From: Planctomycetota bacterium
Lineage (GTDB): Bacteria > Planctomycetota > Phycisphaerae > WQYP01
Length of the DNA: 8,337 nt
Assembly (NCBI GenBank): GCA_021785155.1
Contig: JAJYGE010000456.1
Span: 1 to 8,337 of the forward strand
Reading direction: 5' to 3'
A program made the translations under genes and the position numbers. The notes beneath the pieces are model-generated. The model searched no databases. It had not been told where the DNA came from and worked only from the letters and a program-made list of their open reading frames with translations. Shown here one piece after another: positions 1 to 6,850 of this stretch. Each line of letters opens with the position of its first letter. Within the stretch, counting starts at the first letter, position 1.

Positions 1-32
1 ACCCCCGTCCCGGCGCGCCGTGGACGGGGGGT
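1..32. repeat. GC-rich inverted repeat at window edge
   Basis: CCCCCGTCC at 2-10 pairs perfectly with GGACGGGGG at 22-30. The 11-nt loop contains the self-complementary CGGCGCGCCG. No T-run follows on the plus strand, and the minus-strand flank lies outside the window. It may be a terminator for a minus-strand transcript or for a gene that ends left of the window. The structure is clear; its function is not. Confidence 0.5.
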
Positions 33-190
33 GGCCAACTGTTGCCAATAGCTCGCCATTTCTTTCGCTTGATATGCAACGCGCCGCGTAAATTGTCACA
101 TGCCCGGGATATCAGTGGCTGATCCGGCAACCTTCTAACCCCGCGCCAATTGTTGTTTCATTTATCGCGCACGCCTCCGCGAAGGATCAT

Positions 191-1369
191 TCACATTGCC
201 GGGGCATTGAGCGCTGCAAGTTCTCTTTTGGCCATCTCGCGCTGGTTGGTGTCGTGGAGTTTAGGCAGGGCTTTTTGCAGGAGATCAATGGCCCGGCTGC
301 GATTGATGGAATATCGTGTGTAAATAAGCGCCAGAACCAGTTGCACCTGATCACTGTTAGTTCCGGTGCCGTACCATTTCAGATAATCTTCATACGCGGT
401 GGCGGCCTGGGGATAACGCCCCGCTGACATAAGCTGATTGGCAATATCCAATTGAATCGGTGCGGCCATCACCTGAGCGGGATCCAGTTCCTTCAACTCC
501 AGATAAACATTGGCGGCATCCATCAGTAAATGACCGCGCCGCAATTCGGTTATGCGATCTCGGAGTTCCTGACACCGACTGTACTTCGGCGAGTCCGGTC
601 GTACCGCCATCGGGCTATCGGGCTTGACGATATTGCCACCCTGCGGCGAGGTCGCAAAAGGGTTAAATCCCGCCGCCACCATGGAGCGGTACACATGCTT
701 ACGCCGCCAGCGGTTGAGCAATGCCAGCAGATCGCTTTGATCCCTTGGTACCAGCCGCAGCGCCAGGAGAATTATTCCAACCGTAAATCCCGTTGTGTAC
801 CCGGTGAGATGGGCGAAATGCGCGACATCATCATTGCGCCCCGGAAAAATCTCTCCGGCCAGATCAAACGTGACAATTTCGAAAATGATAAAAAGCAGGC
901 TCGGCACATTGAAAATGAAAAAGAAAAACCAGACTCGAATATTGCTTAATGGAGCCAGTACCAGAAACATTCCCGCCACCGCGGCAATCGCCCCCGACGC
1001 TCCCAGCGTGGGCGCTCCGGAAGTTAATACCTGCCCGACCCCGGCAAAAATGCCGCCCGCCAGAAAAAACAGAAGATATGGAACATGCCCCAGGCGTTCA
1101 TTGACCGTATCGCCAAAAACCCAAAGAAACAACATGTTGCCGAGAATGTGCAGAATATTCGCGTGAAGAAACAGATAGGTGATAAATTGATAAACATGCA
1201 GATGCTGCCGCCAGAGCAGAAATTTTCCCCAACCGGCATTAACACCCAGATAATGGGCATTGGGGTGTGTGGGATGGGATAGCAAATAGATAAGGAAACA
1301 CAGCGCGATAAGCCCCCAGTTCATCCATGGTGTGCGCCGCCTTGGAGCGTCAGTTCCTATCGGAATCAT
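191..1369 (-). CDS. Rhomboid-family intramembrane serine protease with C-terminal TPR-like domain
   Basis: This 392-residue membrane protein should cleave transmembrane segments of other proteins inside the lipid bilayer. The rhomboid hallmarks are visible: H74xxxN78 in the second hydrophobic segment, the GASG motif at 123-126 with the presumed nucleophile Ser125, and the catalytic His187 in 'HFAHLTGY' (the family more usually has AHxGG). About six hydrophobic segments lie between residues 17 and 205. After a linker with basic residues and prolines (about 210-265), residues about 270-385 form amphipathic helix pairs resembling TPR repeats ('IANQLMSAGRYPQAATAYEDYL' type). These are probably cytosolic and may bind substrate or a partner. 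The ATG at 1369 is preceded by AGAGG with 5-nt spacing, and the 'MIPIGTDAP...TPWMNW' opening matches planctomycete rhomboids. A promoter sits 45 bp upstream. The gene appears to be monocistronic. The rhomboid call is firm; the TPR call is by pattern only, and the substrate is unknown. Confidence 0.93.
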   Translation of the reverse strand: MIPIGTDAPRRRTPWMNWGLIALCFLIYLLSHPTHPNAHYLGVNAGWGKFLLWRQHLHVYQFITYLFLHANILHILGNMLFLWVFGDTVNERLGHVPYLLFFLAGGIFAGVGQVLTSGAPTLGASGAIAAVAGMFLVLAPLSNIRVWFFFFIFNVPSLLFIIFEIVTFDLAGEIFPGRNDDVAHFAHLTGYTTGFTVGIILLALRLVPRDQSDLLALLNRWRRKHVYRSMVAAGFNPFATSPQGGNIVKPDSPMAVRPDSPKYSRCQELRDRITELRRGHLLMDAANVYLELKELDPAQVMAAPIQLDIANQLMSAGRYPQAATAYEDYLKWYGTGTNSDQVQLVLALIYTRYSINRSRAIDLLQKALPKLHDTNQREMAKRELAALNAPAM

Positions 1370-1413
1370 TTATGCCTCTGGATAAACTCATACAACCGCC
1401 GCTGAAGCACCCC

Positions 1414-1442
1414 ATTATTCAGATGTTCGCATGGCAGGTCAA
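1414..1442 (-). promoter_or_regulatory. Sigma-70-type promoter of the rhomboid gene
   Basis: Read on the minus strand, TTGACC (1442-1437) is followed by a 17-bp spacer and AATAAT (1419-1414). Each box matches the consensus at 5 of 6 positions. The predicted start site near 1407 gives a leader of about 40 nt before the ATG at 1369. Confidence 0.55.
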
Positions 1443-1702
1443 ACTGATGCGGCAATTTTTCCCCGCCGGCTGGGCCTGTTTTAATCGGGAATCACCGCAT
1501 CCCGGTAGCCACCCGTGCCGAGGCCGAAACCTGACCATGGGTTGCCATTAATAGTTGAAACTGAACGAATGATCCGGTTTTTGGGTTGTTAAAAAGTGGA
1601 AATGCTGCACGTTATTGATTTTCAGTTGCATCAAAGCGCGGGGGCGGATACAAACAATGATATTGAGGTAGTCGGCGACGAGCACCGCCGGCCCGCCACC
1701 AC
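1443..1702. other. Gene-free stretch between rhomboid promoter and tRNA
   Basis: No recognisable protein gene lies between the rhomboid start codon and the tRNA. A 59-codon plus-strand frame from the ATG at 1372 has no clear ribosome binding site and no family resemblance. It also runs through the rhomboid promoter. A weak plus-strand promoter for the tRNA is possible: TTGCAT at 1626-1631, 17 bp, then TACAAA at 1649-1654. It is too degenerate to call with confidence. Confidence 0.4.
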
Positions 1703-1775
<73 letters not shown>

Positions 1776-2102
1776 ATTTTTCATTGCCAACGACAACGCC
1801 TTGTAAATCGGGGCTTTTCTCGCTATCCATGCTGGTATGCTCATTGTCGGTCAAGCCCATTTGCCGTGCATCGGAAAAAACGGAAACGCACGGAACAACG
1901 CCGGTTTTGGTCGCGCCTTGGTTACGCTTGAGATGATTTCCATATCAGGTGTTCCGACAGCCCGCACCGCCTGCCCCTGAAACTCAATTTCCTGTAGTGG
2001 CCCTGCCACCTTTGATGGTGATCATGTTTTTGATAACGGATCATCGACCGCAGGGAACCGGTGATACTCGTACCGAGGCATTTCTTGCCGAGTATGAACG
2101 TG
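1776..2102. other. Gene-free, hairpin-rich stretch after the tRNA
   Basis: I recognise no gene here. A 60-codon plus-strand frame (1949-2131, GTG start) and an 83-codon minus-strand frame (1922-2173) overlap each other, have no family resemblance, and both run through the aqpZ promoter. Several stem-loops are visible: GTGGC/GCCAC at 1997-2009; GGTGATC/GATCATC at 2017-2045 with one G.U pair; and ATACTCG/CGAGTAT at 2064-2095, whose loop holds GGCA/TGCC. The only T-rich tract directly after the tRNA is at 1777-1781. No copy of the tRNA 3' end is present, so nothing points to an integration site. Confidence 0.4.
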
Positions 2103-2132
2103 TTGACACATCCATGATTTTCACGGTATAGT
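2103..2132 (+). promoter_or_regulatory. Near-consensus sigma-70 promoter of aqpZ
   Basis: TTGACA at 2103-2108 is a perfect -35 box. An 18-bp spacer is followed by TATAGT at 2127-2132, which matches the -10 consensus at 5 of 6 positions. Transcription should begin near 2139, giving a leader of about 75 nt before aqpZ. This is the strongest promoter in the window and suggests high or housekeeping expression. Confidence 0.65.
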
Positions 2133-2141
2133 TTCTGCACT

Positions 2142-2171
2142 GATCGGCATACGCTAACGGGATATGCCATC
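2142..2171 (+). repeat. Stem-loop in the aqpZ 5' leader
   Basis: GGCATA at 2146-2151 pairs with TATGCC at 2163-2168 across an 11-nt loop. The helix continues past one bulged C with GAT/ATC (2142-2144 and 2169-2171). It lies a few bases after the predicted transcription start, so it could protect the mRNA 5' end. A second small GGG/CCC hairpin follows near 2178. Neither covers the ribosome binding site at 2204. Confidence 0.4.
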
Positions 2172-2215
2172 AATGAGGGAATCCCGGAATCACTTAATTT
2201 GATGAGGATATGCTT

Positions 2216-2905
2216 ATGTTGCGTCGGATGGCTGCGGAATTTCTCGGTACATTCTTATTGGTATTTGGCGGTTGCGGAAGCGCCATTCTCTCCGCCGCGT
2301 TCCCGCATCTGGGAATCGGATTTGTGGGTGTGGCGTTGGCCTTCGGCCTGACCGTTCTGACAATGATTTATGCGGTAGGGTACATTTCCGGCGGACATTT
2401 TAATCCAGCCGTTACCATTGGCTTATGGGCGGGCGGGCGGTTTAAGGCTACGGATATTCTGCCCTATATCGTCACGCAGGTCATCGCCGCGATTGCGGCA
2501 GCCGGAGTGTTGTATCTGATTGCCACAGGCAAACCGGGCTTTGAGGTTGGTGGCTTTGCCTCCAACGGGTATGGCCATTTAAGTCCGGGCCATTATGACC
2601 TATTGGCCTGTCTGATATGTGAAATTGTATGCACGTTCTTCTTTGTCACCGTTATCCTCGGCGCGACCGCCAGCCATGCTCCGGCGGGGTTCGCGGGCAT
2701 TGCCATTGGGCTTACCTTAACGCTCATTCACCTGATTTCCATCCCGGTGGATAACACGTCAGTGAATCCTGCGCGCAGTACCGGCCCGGCTCTGTTTGCC
2801 GGAGGGGCCTATATCAGCCAACTGTGGCTGTTCTGGCTAGCACCGATTGTCGGTGCCATTCTGGCGGGCCTGGTGTATCGCTGGCTGGACGCGTACAAAA
2901 ATTGA
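2216..2905 (+). CDS. aqpZ: Aquaporin Z, water channel
   Basis: This 229-residue inner-membrane protein of the MIP family should form a tetramer that lets water cross rapidly during osmotic change. It has the six-helix plan with two half-helices that meet at the NPA motifs (residues 63-65 in GGHFNPAVT and 184-186 in NTSVNPARS). The expected aromatic/arginine filter of a water-specific channel is complete: Phe43, His172, Thr181, Arg187. Blocks such as [17 protein letters not shown] and [10 protein letters not shown] are those of E. coli AqpZ, which has almost the same length. An ATG at 2210 is in frame, but the GAGG at 2204-2207 is only 2 nt from it and 8 nt from the ATG at 2216. The 2216 start also gives MLRRMAAEF, which aligns with the E. 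coli start. The gene is transcribed alone from its own promoter. Glycerol transport is unlikely given His and Arg in the filter. Confidence 0.95.
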   Translation: MLRRMAAEFLGTFLLVFGGCGSAILSAAFPHLGIGFVGVALAFGLTVLTMIYAVGYISGGHFNPAVTIGLWAGGRFKATDILPYIVTQVIAAIAAAGVLYLIATGKPGFEVGGFASNGYGHLSPGHYDLLACLICEIVCTFFFVTVILGATASHAPAGFAGIAIGLTLTLIHLISIPVDNTSVNPARSTGPALFAGGAYISQLWLFWLAPIVGAILAGLVYRWLDAYKN

Positions 2906-2918
2906 GCGACTTTCCACC

Positions 2919-2942
2919 GATGATCCGCATCTTGTGATCATC
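2919..2942 (+). terminator. Candidate terminator hairpin after aqpZ
   Basis: GATGATC at 2919-2925 pairs perfectly with GATCATC at 2936-2942 across a 10-nt loop, beginning 13 nt after the aqpZ stop. No T-run follows, so it is at best a weak intrinsic terminator or an mRNA 3'-end stabiliser. Confidence 0.3.
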
Positions 2943-3004
2943 CTTGCAGACGGTCGGAATATTCGCCCAAACGGCTGCGGGTGAACTGAGAATCCACAAA
3001 GTTA

Positions 3005-3190
3005 TCATCGAACGGTGTCTTGGAACCAGTAAGTAGTTTCACTCTCGTTGTTGTATTTTTCTTGATGGATTAAACGTGCTGCCAGTTTAAGTCGCTTCTT
3101 CGCAAGACCCTCTTCATTGCCCCAATCTATTGTTCCTGTGGACAATTCAGCTAAATAACCGATGATGATGGGAGGAAATGGCTGGGCCAT
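3005..3190 (-). CDS. Hypothetical small protein, doubtful
   Basis: A 61-residue reading frame starts at the ATG at 3190 behind AAGGGGG, about 4 nt from the start codon. The sequence is fairly polar, with a hydrophobic patch (PPIIIGYLAEL) near the N-terminus and a basic helical stretch (GLAKKRLKLAARLIHQEKY) in the middle. It has no signal peptide or membrane segment. I recognise no family. The frame is open further upstream to 3259, but that would overlap the start of the glycosyltransferase on the other strand. If real, it is divergent from that gene with only 30 bp between the start codons, so each promoter would lie inside the other gene. That weakens the case, and codon use gives no clear support. 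It may be a chance frame. Confidence 0.3.
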   Translation of the reverse strand: MAQPFPPIIIGYLAELSTGTIDWGNEEGLAKKRLKLAARLIHQEKYNNESETTYWFQDTVR

Positions 3191-3220
3191 GATGCCCCCT
3201 TTATAAGGATTGTCCGCAGT

Positions 3221-5008
3221 ATGAAAACGGTAGTTCATGTCACGCACGAAGCGGTTCAAAAAATAGGCGGCATTGGTGCCGTCCTACACGGTTTGCTTAC
3301 CTCCAAACATTATGATGATCAGATTGCCCGTGATATTCTGGTCGGCCCTCTGTTTAACACCGATGGTCCGGCTGATGCACGACTGGGCCATGATGGCGAA
3401 GTGCTTTATAGTTCGATGGACGGCATAGTTCATCATCCACTGGCACCGGCACTGGCCGAGGTGGAGCGCAAATATCATGTGGATCTGATTTATGGCCGCA
3501 AGACGTTTCATGATAAATTCACGGGCATAACATCGCATCCGGAAGTGCTGCTGATTAATGTGAATCATTTTGATCAGGCCCGGATCGGGATGTTTAAGTT
3601 TCAACTGTTTGAAAAGTTCGGCATCGAATCCAACCGGTATGATCACATCTGGGATTATGAGCAGTATCTACGCATCGCCGAGCCGGCGATTGATGCCCTG
3701 CTGGCCATCGGCTGCGGCAGCGCGCAGCATCCTGCGGTAATTTTCTCCCATGAATATATGGGCATGCCCACCGCTCTGGCGGCCCGGCTCAATGCGCCGG
3801 CACAATTCCGCACCATTTTTTATGCCCATGAAGTTGCCCCCATGCGGCGAATTGTCGAATCACATCCAGGACAGGACATTACGTTTTATAACGCCATGCG
3901 CCAGGCCGCCCGCGAGGGACTCAACGTTAATGACGTATTTGGATCACAGGCATTTTTCTACAAATACCCGCTGGTTAACGCGGCCAAATATTGCGATAAT
4001 ATTTTTGCCGTCGGCGATTACGTGGTCGATGAACTAAGGTTTTTGGATACAGCGTTTAAAAAGAAGAATATTGATCTGGCGTATAACGGCGTGCCGGCAT
4101 TTGAATTATCGCTGGAAGAAAAAATGGCGTCGCGCAACCGCCTGCAGCATTATTGCGAGACATTACTGGGCCACCGTCCCGACTTTATTCTTACCCATGT
4201 TACCCGCATGGTCCTCTCCAAAGGTTTGTGGCGGGATGTGCGGGTGATGGAGCATCTCGAGAAATTATTGCGGCATGAAAACCAGTCCGCCGTCCTGCTG
4301 GTGCTTTCCACTGAAACGTCGGCCCGGCGCACCGATGATGTGCAAAATATGGAAGCATCCTACAAATGGCCCACGGCACATCGCGAGGGCTATCCGGACC
4401 TTACCGGCGGCGAAGCGGCGTTTTATGCCGGCGTGCAGGAATTCAATGCCCGCAGCAGAAATGCAAAAATCGTCTATATCAATCAGTTTGGATTTGACCG
4501 CCGCACATGCGGTGACCGTATGCCCGCGGACATGGAATTTATGGATATCCGACACGGATCCGATTTGGAATTTGGGCAATCCATCTATGAGCCATTTGGA
4601 ATTGCGCAAATTGAGCCTATTTCCTTCGGCGGAATATGTGTGTTTACGGCGCTTTGCGGATGCGCGGGCTTTGTGCGCCACGCCGCCGGGGCGAATGGCA
4701 CGGAAAACGCCATCGAAGTGGATTACACGCAATCCAGCGAAGTACACCCACATTCCATTGAGGATTGTCTGCTGATAGACCGTGCCAATCGCGAATACAT
4801 TGAAGGCACGGTAGCGCAAAGCGTGGCGTCGGAAATTCATCGCCGACTGCCAAGATCGGAATCTCAATTTGACCGCCTGCTCCAGCAGGGGTTCAAGCTG
4901 GCCTCGCGCATGAGTTGGGAAGTTGTCGCCCGGGATTACGTCCTGCCGGGAATCGAAAAAGCGTTGGCCCAGCCACCGGCGACCACAAAACATCCGGTGA
5001 CGGTCTGA
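3221..5008 (+). CDS. Glycogen-synthase-like glycosyltransferase (GT-B fold, GT5/GT3-related)
   Basis: This 595-residue cytosolic enzyme probably transfers glucose from a nucleotide sugar to a growing alpha-glucan. The N-terminal half has K14-IGGIG, the counterpart of the KxGGL loop that binds the nucleotide in GlgA. A HE pair at 177-178 (FSHEYMGMP) and 'FYAHEVAP' at 200-207 sit where glycogen synthases have their acceptor-side histidines. The C-terminal half carries R329 and K334 (RMVLSKG) and a retaining-enzyme EX7E motif, E457 to E465, in 'YEPFGIAQIEPISFGG'. It is about 100 residues longer than typical bacterial GlgA, with extra sequence around 365-450. The ATG is preceded by AAGGA at 11-nt spacing, and the 'MKTVVHVTHEAVQK' opening is normal for GT-B enzymes. 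No glycogen operon partner (glgB, glgC, glgP) is present. The fold and mechanism class are firm. The donor (ADP- or UDP-glucose) and product are inferred, and another glycosyltransferase role is possible. Confidence 0.8.
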   Translation: MKTVVHVTHEAVQKIGGIGAVLHGLLTSKHYDDQIARDILVGPLFNTDGPADARLGHDGEVLYSSMDGIVHHPLAPALAEVERKYHVDLIYGRKTFHDKFTGITSHPEVLLINVNHFDQARIGMFKFQLFEKFGIESNRYDHIWDYEQYLRIAEPAIDALLAIGCGSAQHPAVIFSHEYMGMPTALAARLNAPAQFRTIFYAHEVAPMRRIVESHPGQDITFYNAMRQAAREGLNVNDVFGSQAFFYKYPLVNAAKYCDNIFAVGDYVVDELRFLDTAFKKKNIDLAYNGVPAFELSLEEKMASRNRLQHYCETLLGHRPDFILTHVTRMVLSKGLWRDVRVMEHLEKLLRHENQSAVLLVLSTETSARRTDDVQNMEASYKWPTAHREGYPDLTGGEAAFYAGVQEFNARSRNAKIVYINQFGFDRRTCGDRMPADMEFMDIRHGSDLEFGQSIYEPFGIAQIEPISFGGICVFTALCGCAGFVRHAAGANGTENAIEVDYTQSSEVHPHSIEDCLLIDRANREYIEGTVAQSVASEIHRRLPRSESQFDRLLQQGFKLASRMSWEVVARDYVLPGIEKALAQPPATTKHPVTV

Positions 5009-5014
5009 TTTTAC

Positions 5015-5046
5015 AATTCCATCTTGACTGGCCACACGATGGAATT
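5015..5046. terminator. Inverted repeat between convergent genes, candidate bidirectional terminator
   Basis: AATTCCATC at 5015-5023 and GATGGAATT at 5038-5046 form a perfect 9-bp stem with a 14-nt loop that contains TGGCCA. It lies 6 nt after the glycosyltransferase stop, and its right arm overlaps the TAA of the facing PTPS-family gene (5045-5047). Neither side has a clear T-run, so termination is inferred from its position. Confidence 0.45.
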
Positions 5047-5416
5047 ACTCCGGGAAATACATGGCCACACAACCCGGGGCTTCTGTTATTGAAATGTACT
5101 GCAGTACGGCGGGCGGGGGAATTTCTGGTGCCAGTAGATCCGCAATGTGCTGCGCGATACGCTCGGCGGACGGGTTAATTGCCTTATCAAAAGGCCGGAT
5201 GTCATTGAAATTCCGGCTATGCCAGCGGACGCATATTTTTTTTAGACTCTCTTCGAGGGTGTGAAAGTCCATGACCGTTTCAAGGGCATCCAACTGTGCC
5301 GATTGGATGCGCGCCGTGACGCGCCAGTTATGATCATGCAGCGGCTCTATACCGCCGCCCGGCAGCCGCAACTGATGGGAGGCGAAAAATTCGGTATGGA
5401 CTTCAATCGCGAACAT
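5045..5416 (-). CDS. 6-pyruvoyl-tetrahydropterin synthase / QueD-family protein with altered active site
   Basis: This 123-residue protein belongs to the small T-fold PTPS family, whose members act on dihydroneopterin triphosphate in queuosine (QueD), biopterin or folate (PTPS-III) synthesis. The zinc ligands are His14 (FFASHQL), His27 and His29 (LHDHNW). The pterin-anchoring Glu112 lies in ITEAPGCVAMY, and MDF (49-51) and NPSAE (81-85) are family landmarks. The catalytic Cys expected four residues before the first His of HxH is absent; instead Glu24 gives ExxHDH, close to the ExxHGH motif of PTPS-III. The Asp-His pair seen in QueD aligns by eye with His66-Ser67. The frame continues upstream to a GTG at 5446 that overlaps the proC stop. 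I prefer the ATG at 5416 because GGAGG at 5430-5426 is 9 nt upstream, and the extra residues (MTDKRRRRKT) look spurious. The gene is 26 bp after proC and probably co-transcribed. Family membership is firm; the reaction is open. Confidence 0.85.
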   Translation of the reverse strand: MFAIEVHTEFFASHQLRLPGGGIEPLHDHNWRVTARIQSAQLDALETVMDFHTLEESLKKICVRWHSRNFNDIRPFDKAINPSAERIAQHIADLLAPEIPPPAVLQYISITEAPGCVAMYFPE

Positions 5417-5442
5417 TGTTTTCCGCCTCCGCCGTTTGTCTG

Positions 5443-6258
5443 TCACCGTGATAATTCTTTTCCTCGCTTTACCGCCGCCGATAATGCTTCGGCAATTACA
5501 TCGGTAAAATGGTCAGCCGCCATGCTGTTGATGGCGGCCTCGGTAAACCCGCCGGGACTGGTGACTTTACGTCTTAACTCCGACGCTGAATCTTCAGATT
5601 GTTCCAGCAACCGACCGGCACCAACAATGGTCTGTCGTGCCAGCAGCGCCGCGTCAGATGCCGGCAATCCGAGCCGAATGCCCGCGGCGGCCAGGGCCTC
5701 GGATAGATAAAACACATACGCCGGTCCCGATCCCGACAGACTGGTTATCACGTCCATCAGTGATTCCGGTACGGTCACCACGGTACCGCAGGCACCAAAA
5801 ATGCTCACAGCAAATCGCATATCCACGTCGGTGGCCGCGCCTCCGCGACTAATACCACTGGCCCCCGCACCGACGAGCACTGGGGTATTGGGCATCACAC
5901 GCACAACGCGAACAGCTCCGCCCAACTGTTTTTCAATAAATCCGGTGGAAATGGCCGCGACAATGGAAATAATCAGCGTGGACCCATTGAGTGCGGATTT
6001 GATCTGCTTTAAGGCCTCTTCAATTTTCTGAGGTTTAACGGCCAATAAGACAGATTCCGACGCACCGGCGACATCGGCCGAGTCGGCCGTCGCGGCGATG
6101 CCCAACTCGCCAGCCAGCAATTCACGCCGTTCCGGCGATGGATCAGCGACATATAGTTCCGTCGGCTTAAAAAGTCCCGCACTGATACCGCCACGCGCGA
6201 TGGCCTCCGCCATGTTTCCCCCACCGATAAAGCCGAGTTTATATGTTTTCTCAGTCAT
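5443..6258 (-). CDS. proC: Pyrroline-5-carboxylate reductase
   Basis: This 271-residue cytosolic enzyme catalyses the last step of proline synthesis, the NAD(P)H-dependent reduction of 1-pyrroline-5-carboxylate to L-proline. The N-terminal Rossmann domain has the dinucleotide motif GFIGGGNMAEAI (9-20), AVKPQ (73-77) and RVMPNTP (120-126). The all-helical C-terminal dimerisation and substrate domain has SLSGSGPAYV (173-182) and the P5CR signature around VTSPGGFTEAAI (232-243), with Phe where many homologues have Thr. The length is normal for the family. The ATG at 6258 follows AGAGG (6270-6266) with 7-nt spacing. It is the first gene of a minus-strand pair with the PTPS-family gene downstream. 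I could not find a convincing promoter in the upstream DNA. No proA or proB is nearby. Confidence 0.96.
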   Translation of the reverse strand: MTEKTYKLGFIGGGNMAEAIARGGISAGLFKPTELYVADPSPERRELLAGELGIAATADSADVAGASESVLLAVKPQKIEEALKQIKSALNGSTLIISIVAAISTGFIEKQLGGAVRVVRVMPNTPVLVGAGASGISRGGAATDVDMRFAVSIFGACGTVVTVPESLMDVITSLSGSGPAYVFYLSEALAAAGIRLGLPASDAALLARQTIVGAGRLLEQSEDSASELRRKVTSPGGFTEAAINSMAADHFTDVIAEALSAAVKRGKELSR

Positions 6259-6479
6259 GATGCCACCTCTTTTCTAGGGAACATGATACCGGATAATGGC
6301 ATTCGTTGCGTATGTAACGTCCATTCGGGATAAGGAATTGAAATAAACGGCCTCCTGGCAAGCAGAAAGCATTAGTGGTATGTATGAAGCACACCGGCGT
6401 TTTACAGCAAGGCCAACATGGCTACCGTCGCGCGCTTTGTTGATAGTGATTCATTGCGCCAAAACCTCCCGGACGTTAT

Positions 6480-6510
6480 GGGCAAGAGGCCCATGCTGGC
6501 CCTCTTGTTC
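6480..6510 (+). repeat. Strong stem-loop in the gene-free region
   Basis: GGGCAAGAGG at 6480-6489 pairs with CCTCTTGTTC at 6501-6510 (10 bp, two of them G.U) around an 11-nt loop. No T-run follows on either side, so it does not look like an intrinsic terminator. It may be part of a structured RNA. Confidence 0.4.
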
Positions 6511-6850
6511 CTTGGGACGAACACGGGCACAATGAGCGCTTCTGAAGCGGAGACTGTGCTGCGAAAATGAGCGGTCGGAAATGGCCGAGATAACGCTCCG
6601 GAAGACAGATATCGAGAGCGCCCCGGCACGGAGCCTGTTGATTTAATCAAAAAATCTTGCTTGCAACTGGCCTTGTCGCTGTAAAAATGAGGGTGGAATC
6701 GCACAAAACAGGGTTTAATCAAAAGGCCCTGGGCCGGGAGAAATCCGCCTGTTCGGTTCGAAGAGGCCGTGGCACAGCGGTAATCGTGCTGCTGCGACCT
6801 ATATTCTACGGACCGACGACCATTGCGGACGCGACAACCAAACAGGCGGC

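Noticed and set aside
530..1166. Plus-strand reading frames opposite the rhomboid gene (530-949 and 795-1166)
   Set aside because: They are antisense to a well-supported protein with complete catalytic motifs, and their compositions are basic and unlike any family.
1949..2131. A 60-codon plus-strand frame ending just before aqpZ
   Set aside because: Its 3' end contains the TTGACA...TATAGT promoter and its TAG lies in the -10 box. The start is GTG without a clear ribosome binding site, and no family is recognisable.
4265..5035. A 256-codon minus-strand frame opposite the glycosyltransferase
   Set aside because: It is long but antisense to the EX7E-containing half of a clear GT-B enzyme. Its translation shows no family features.
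6418..6570. A 50-codon plus-strand frame with AAGG before its ATG
   Set aside because: Codon third positions are moderately GC-rich like the real genes. However, the frame is short, matches nothing known, and coincides with strong stem-loops that better suit RNA.
6564..6724. Imperfect repeat: AAAATGAG followed by TTTAATCAAAA, seen twice (6564-6652 and 6684-6724)
   Set aside because: The sequence between the two shared words differs in length and content, so chance similarity in AT-rich words is likely.
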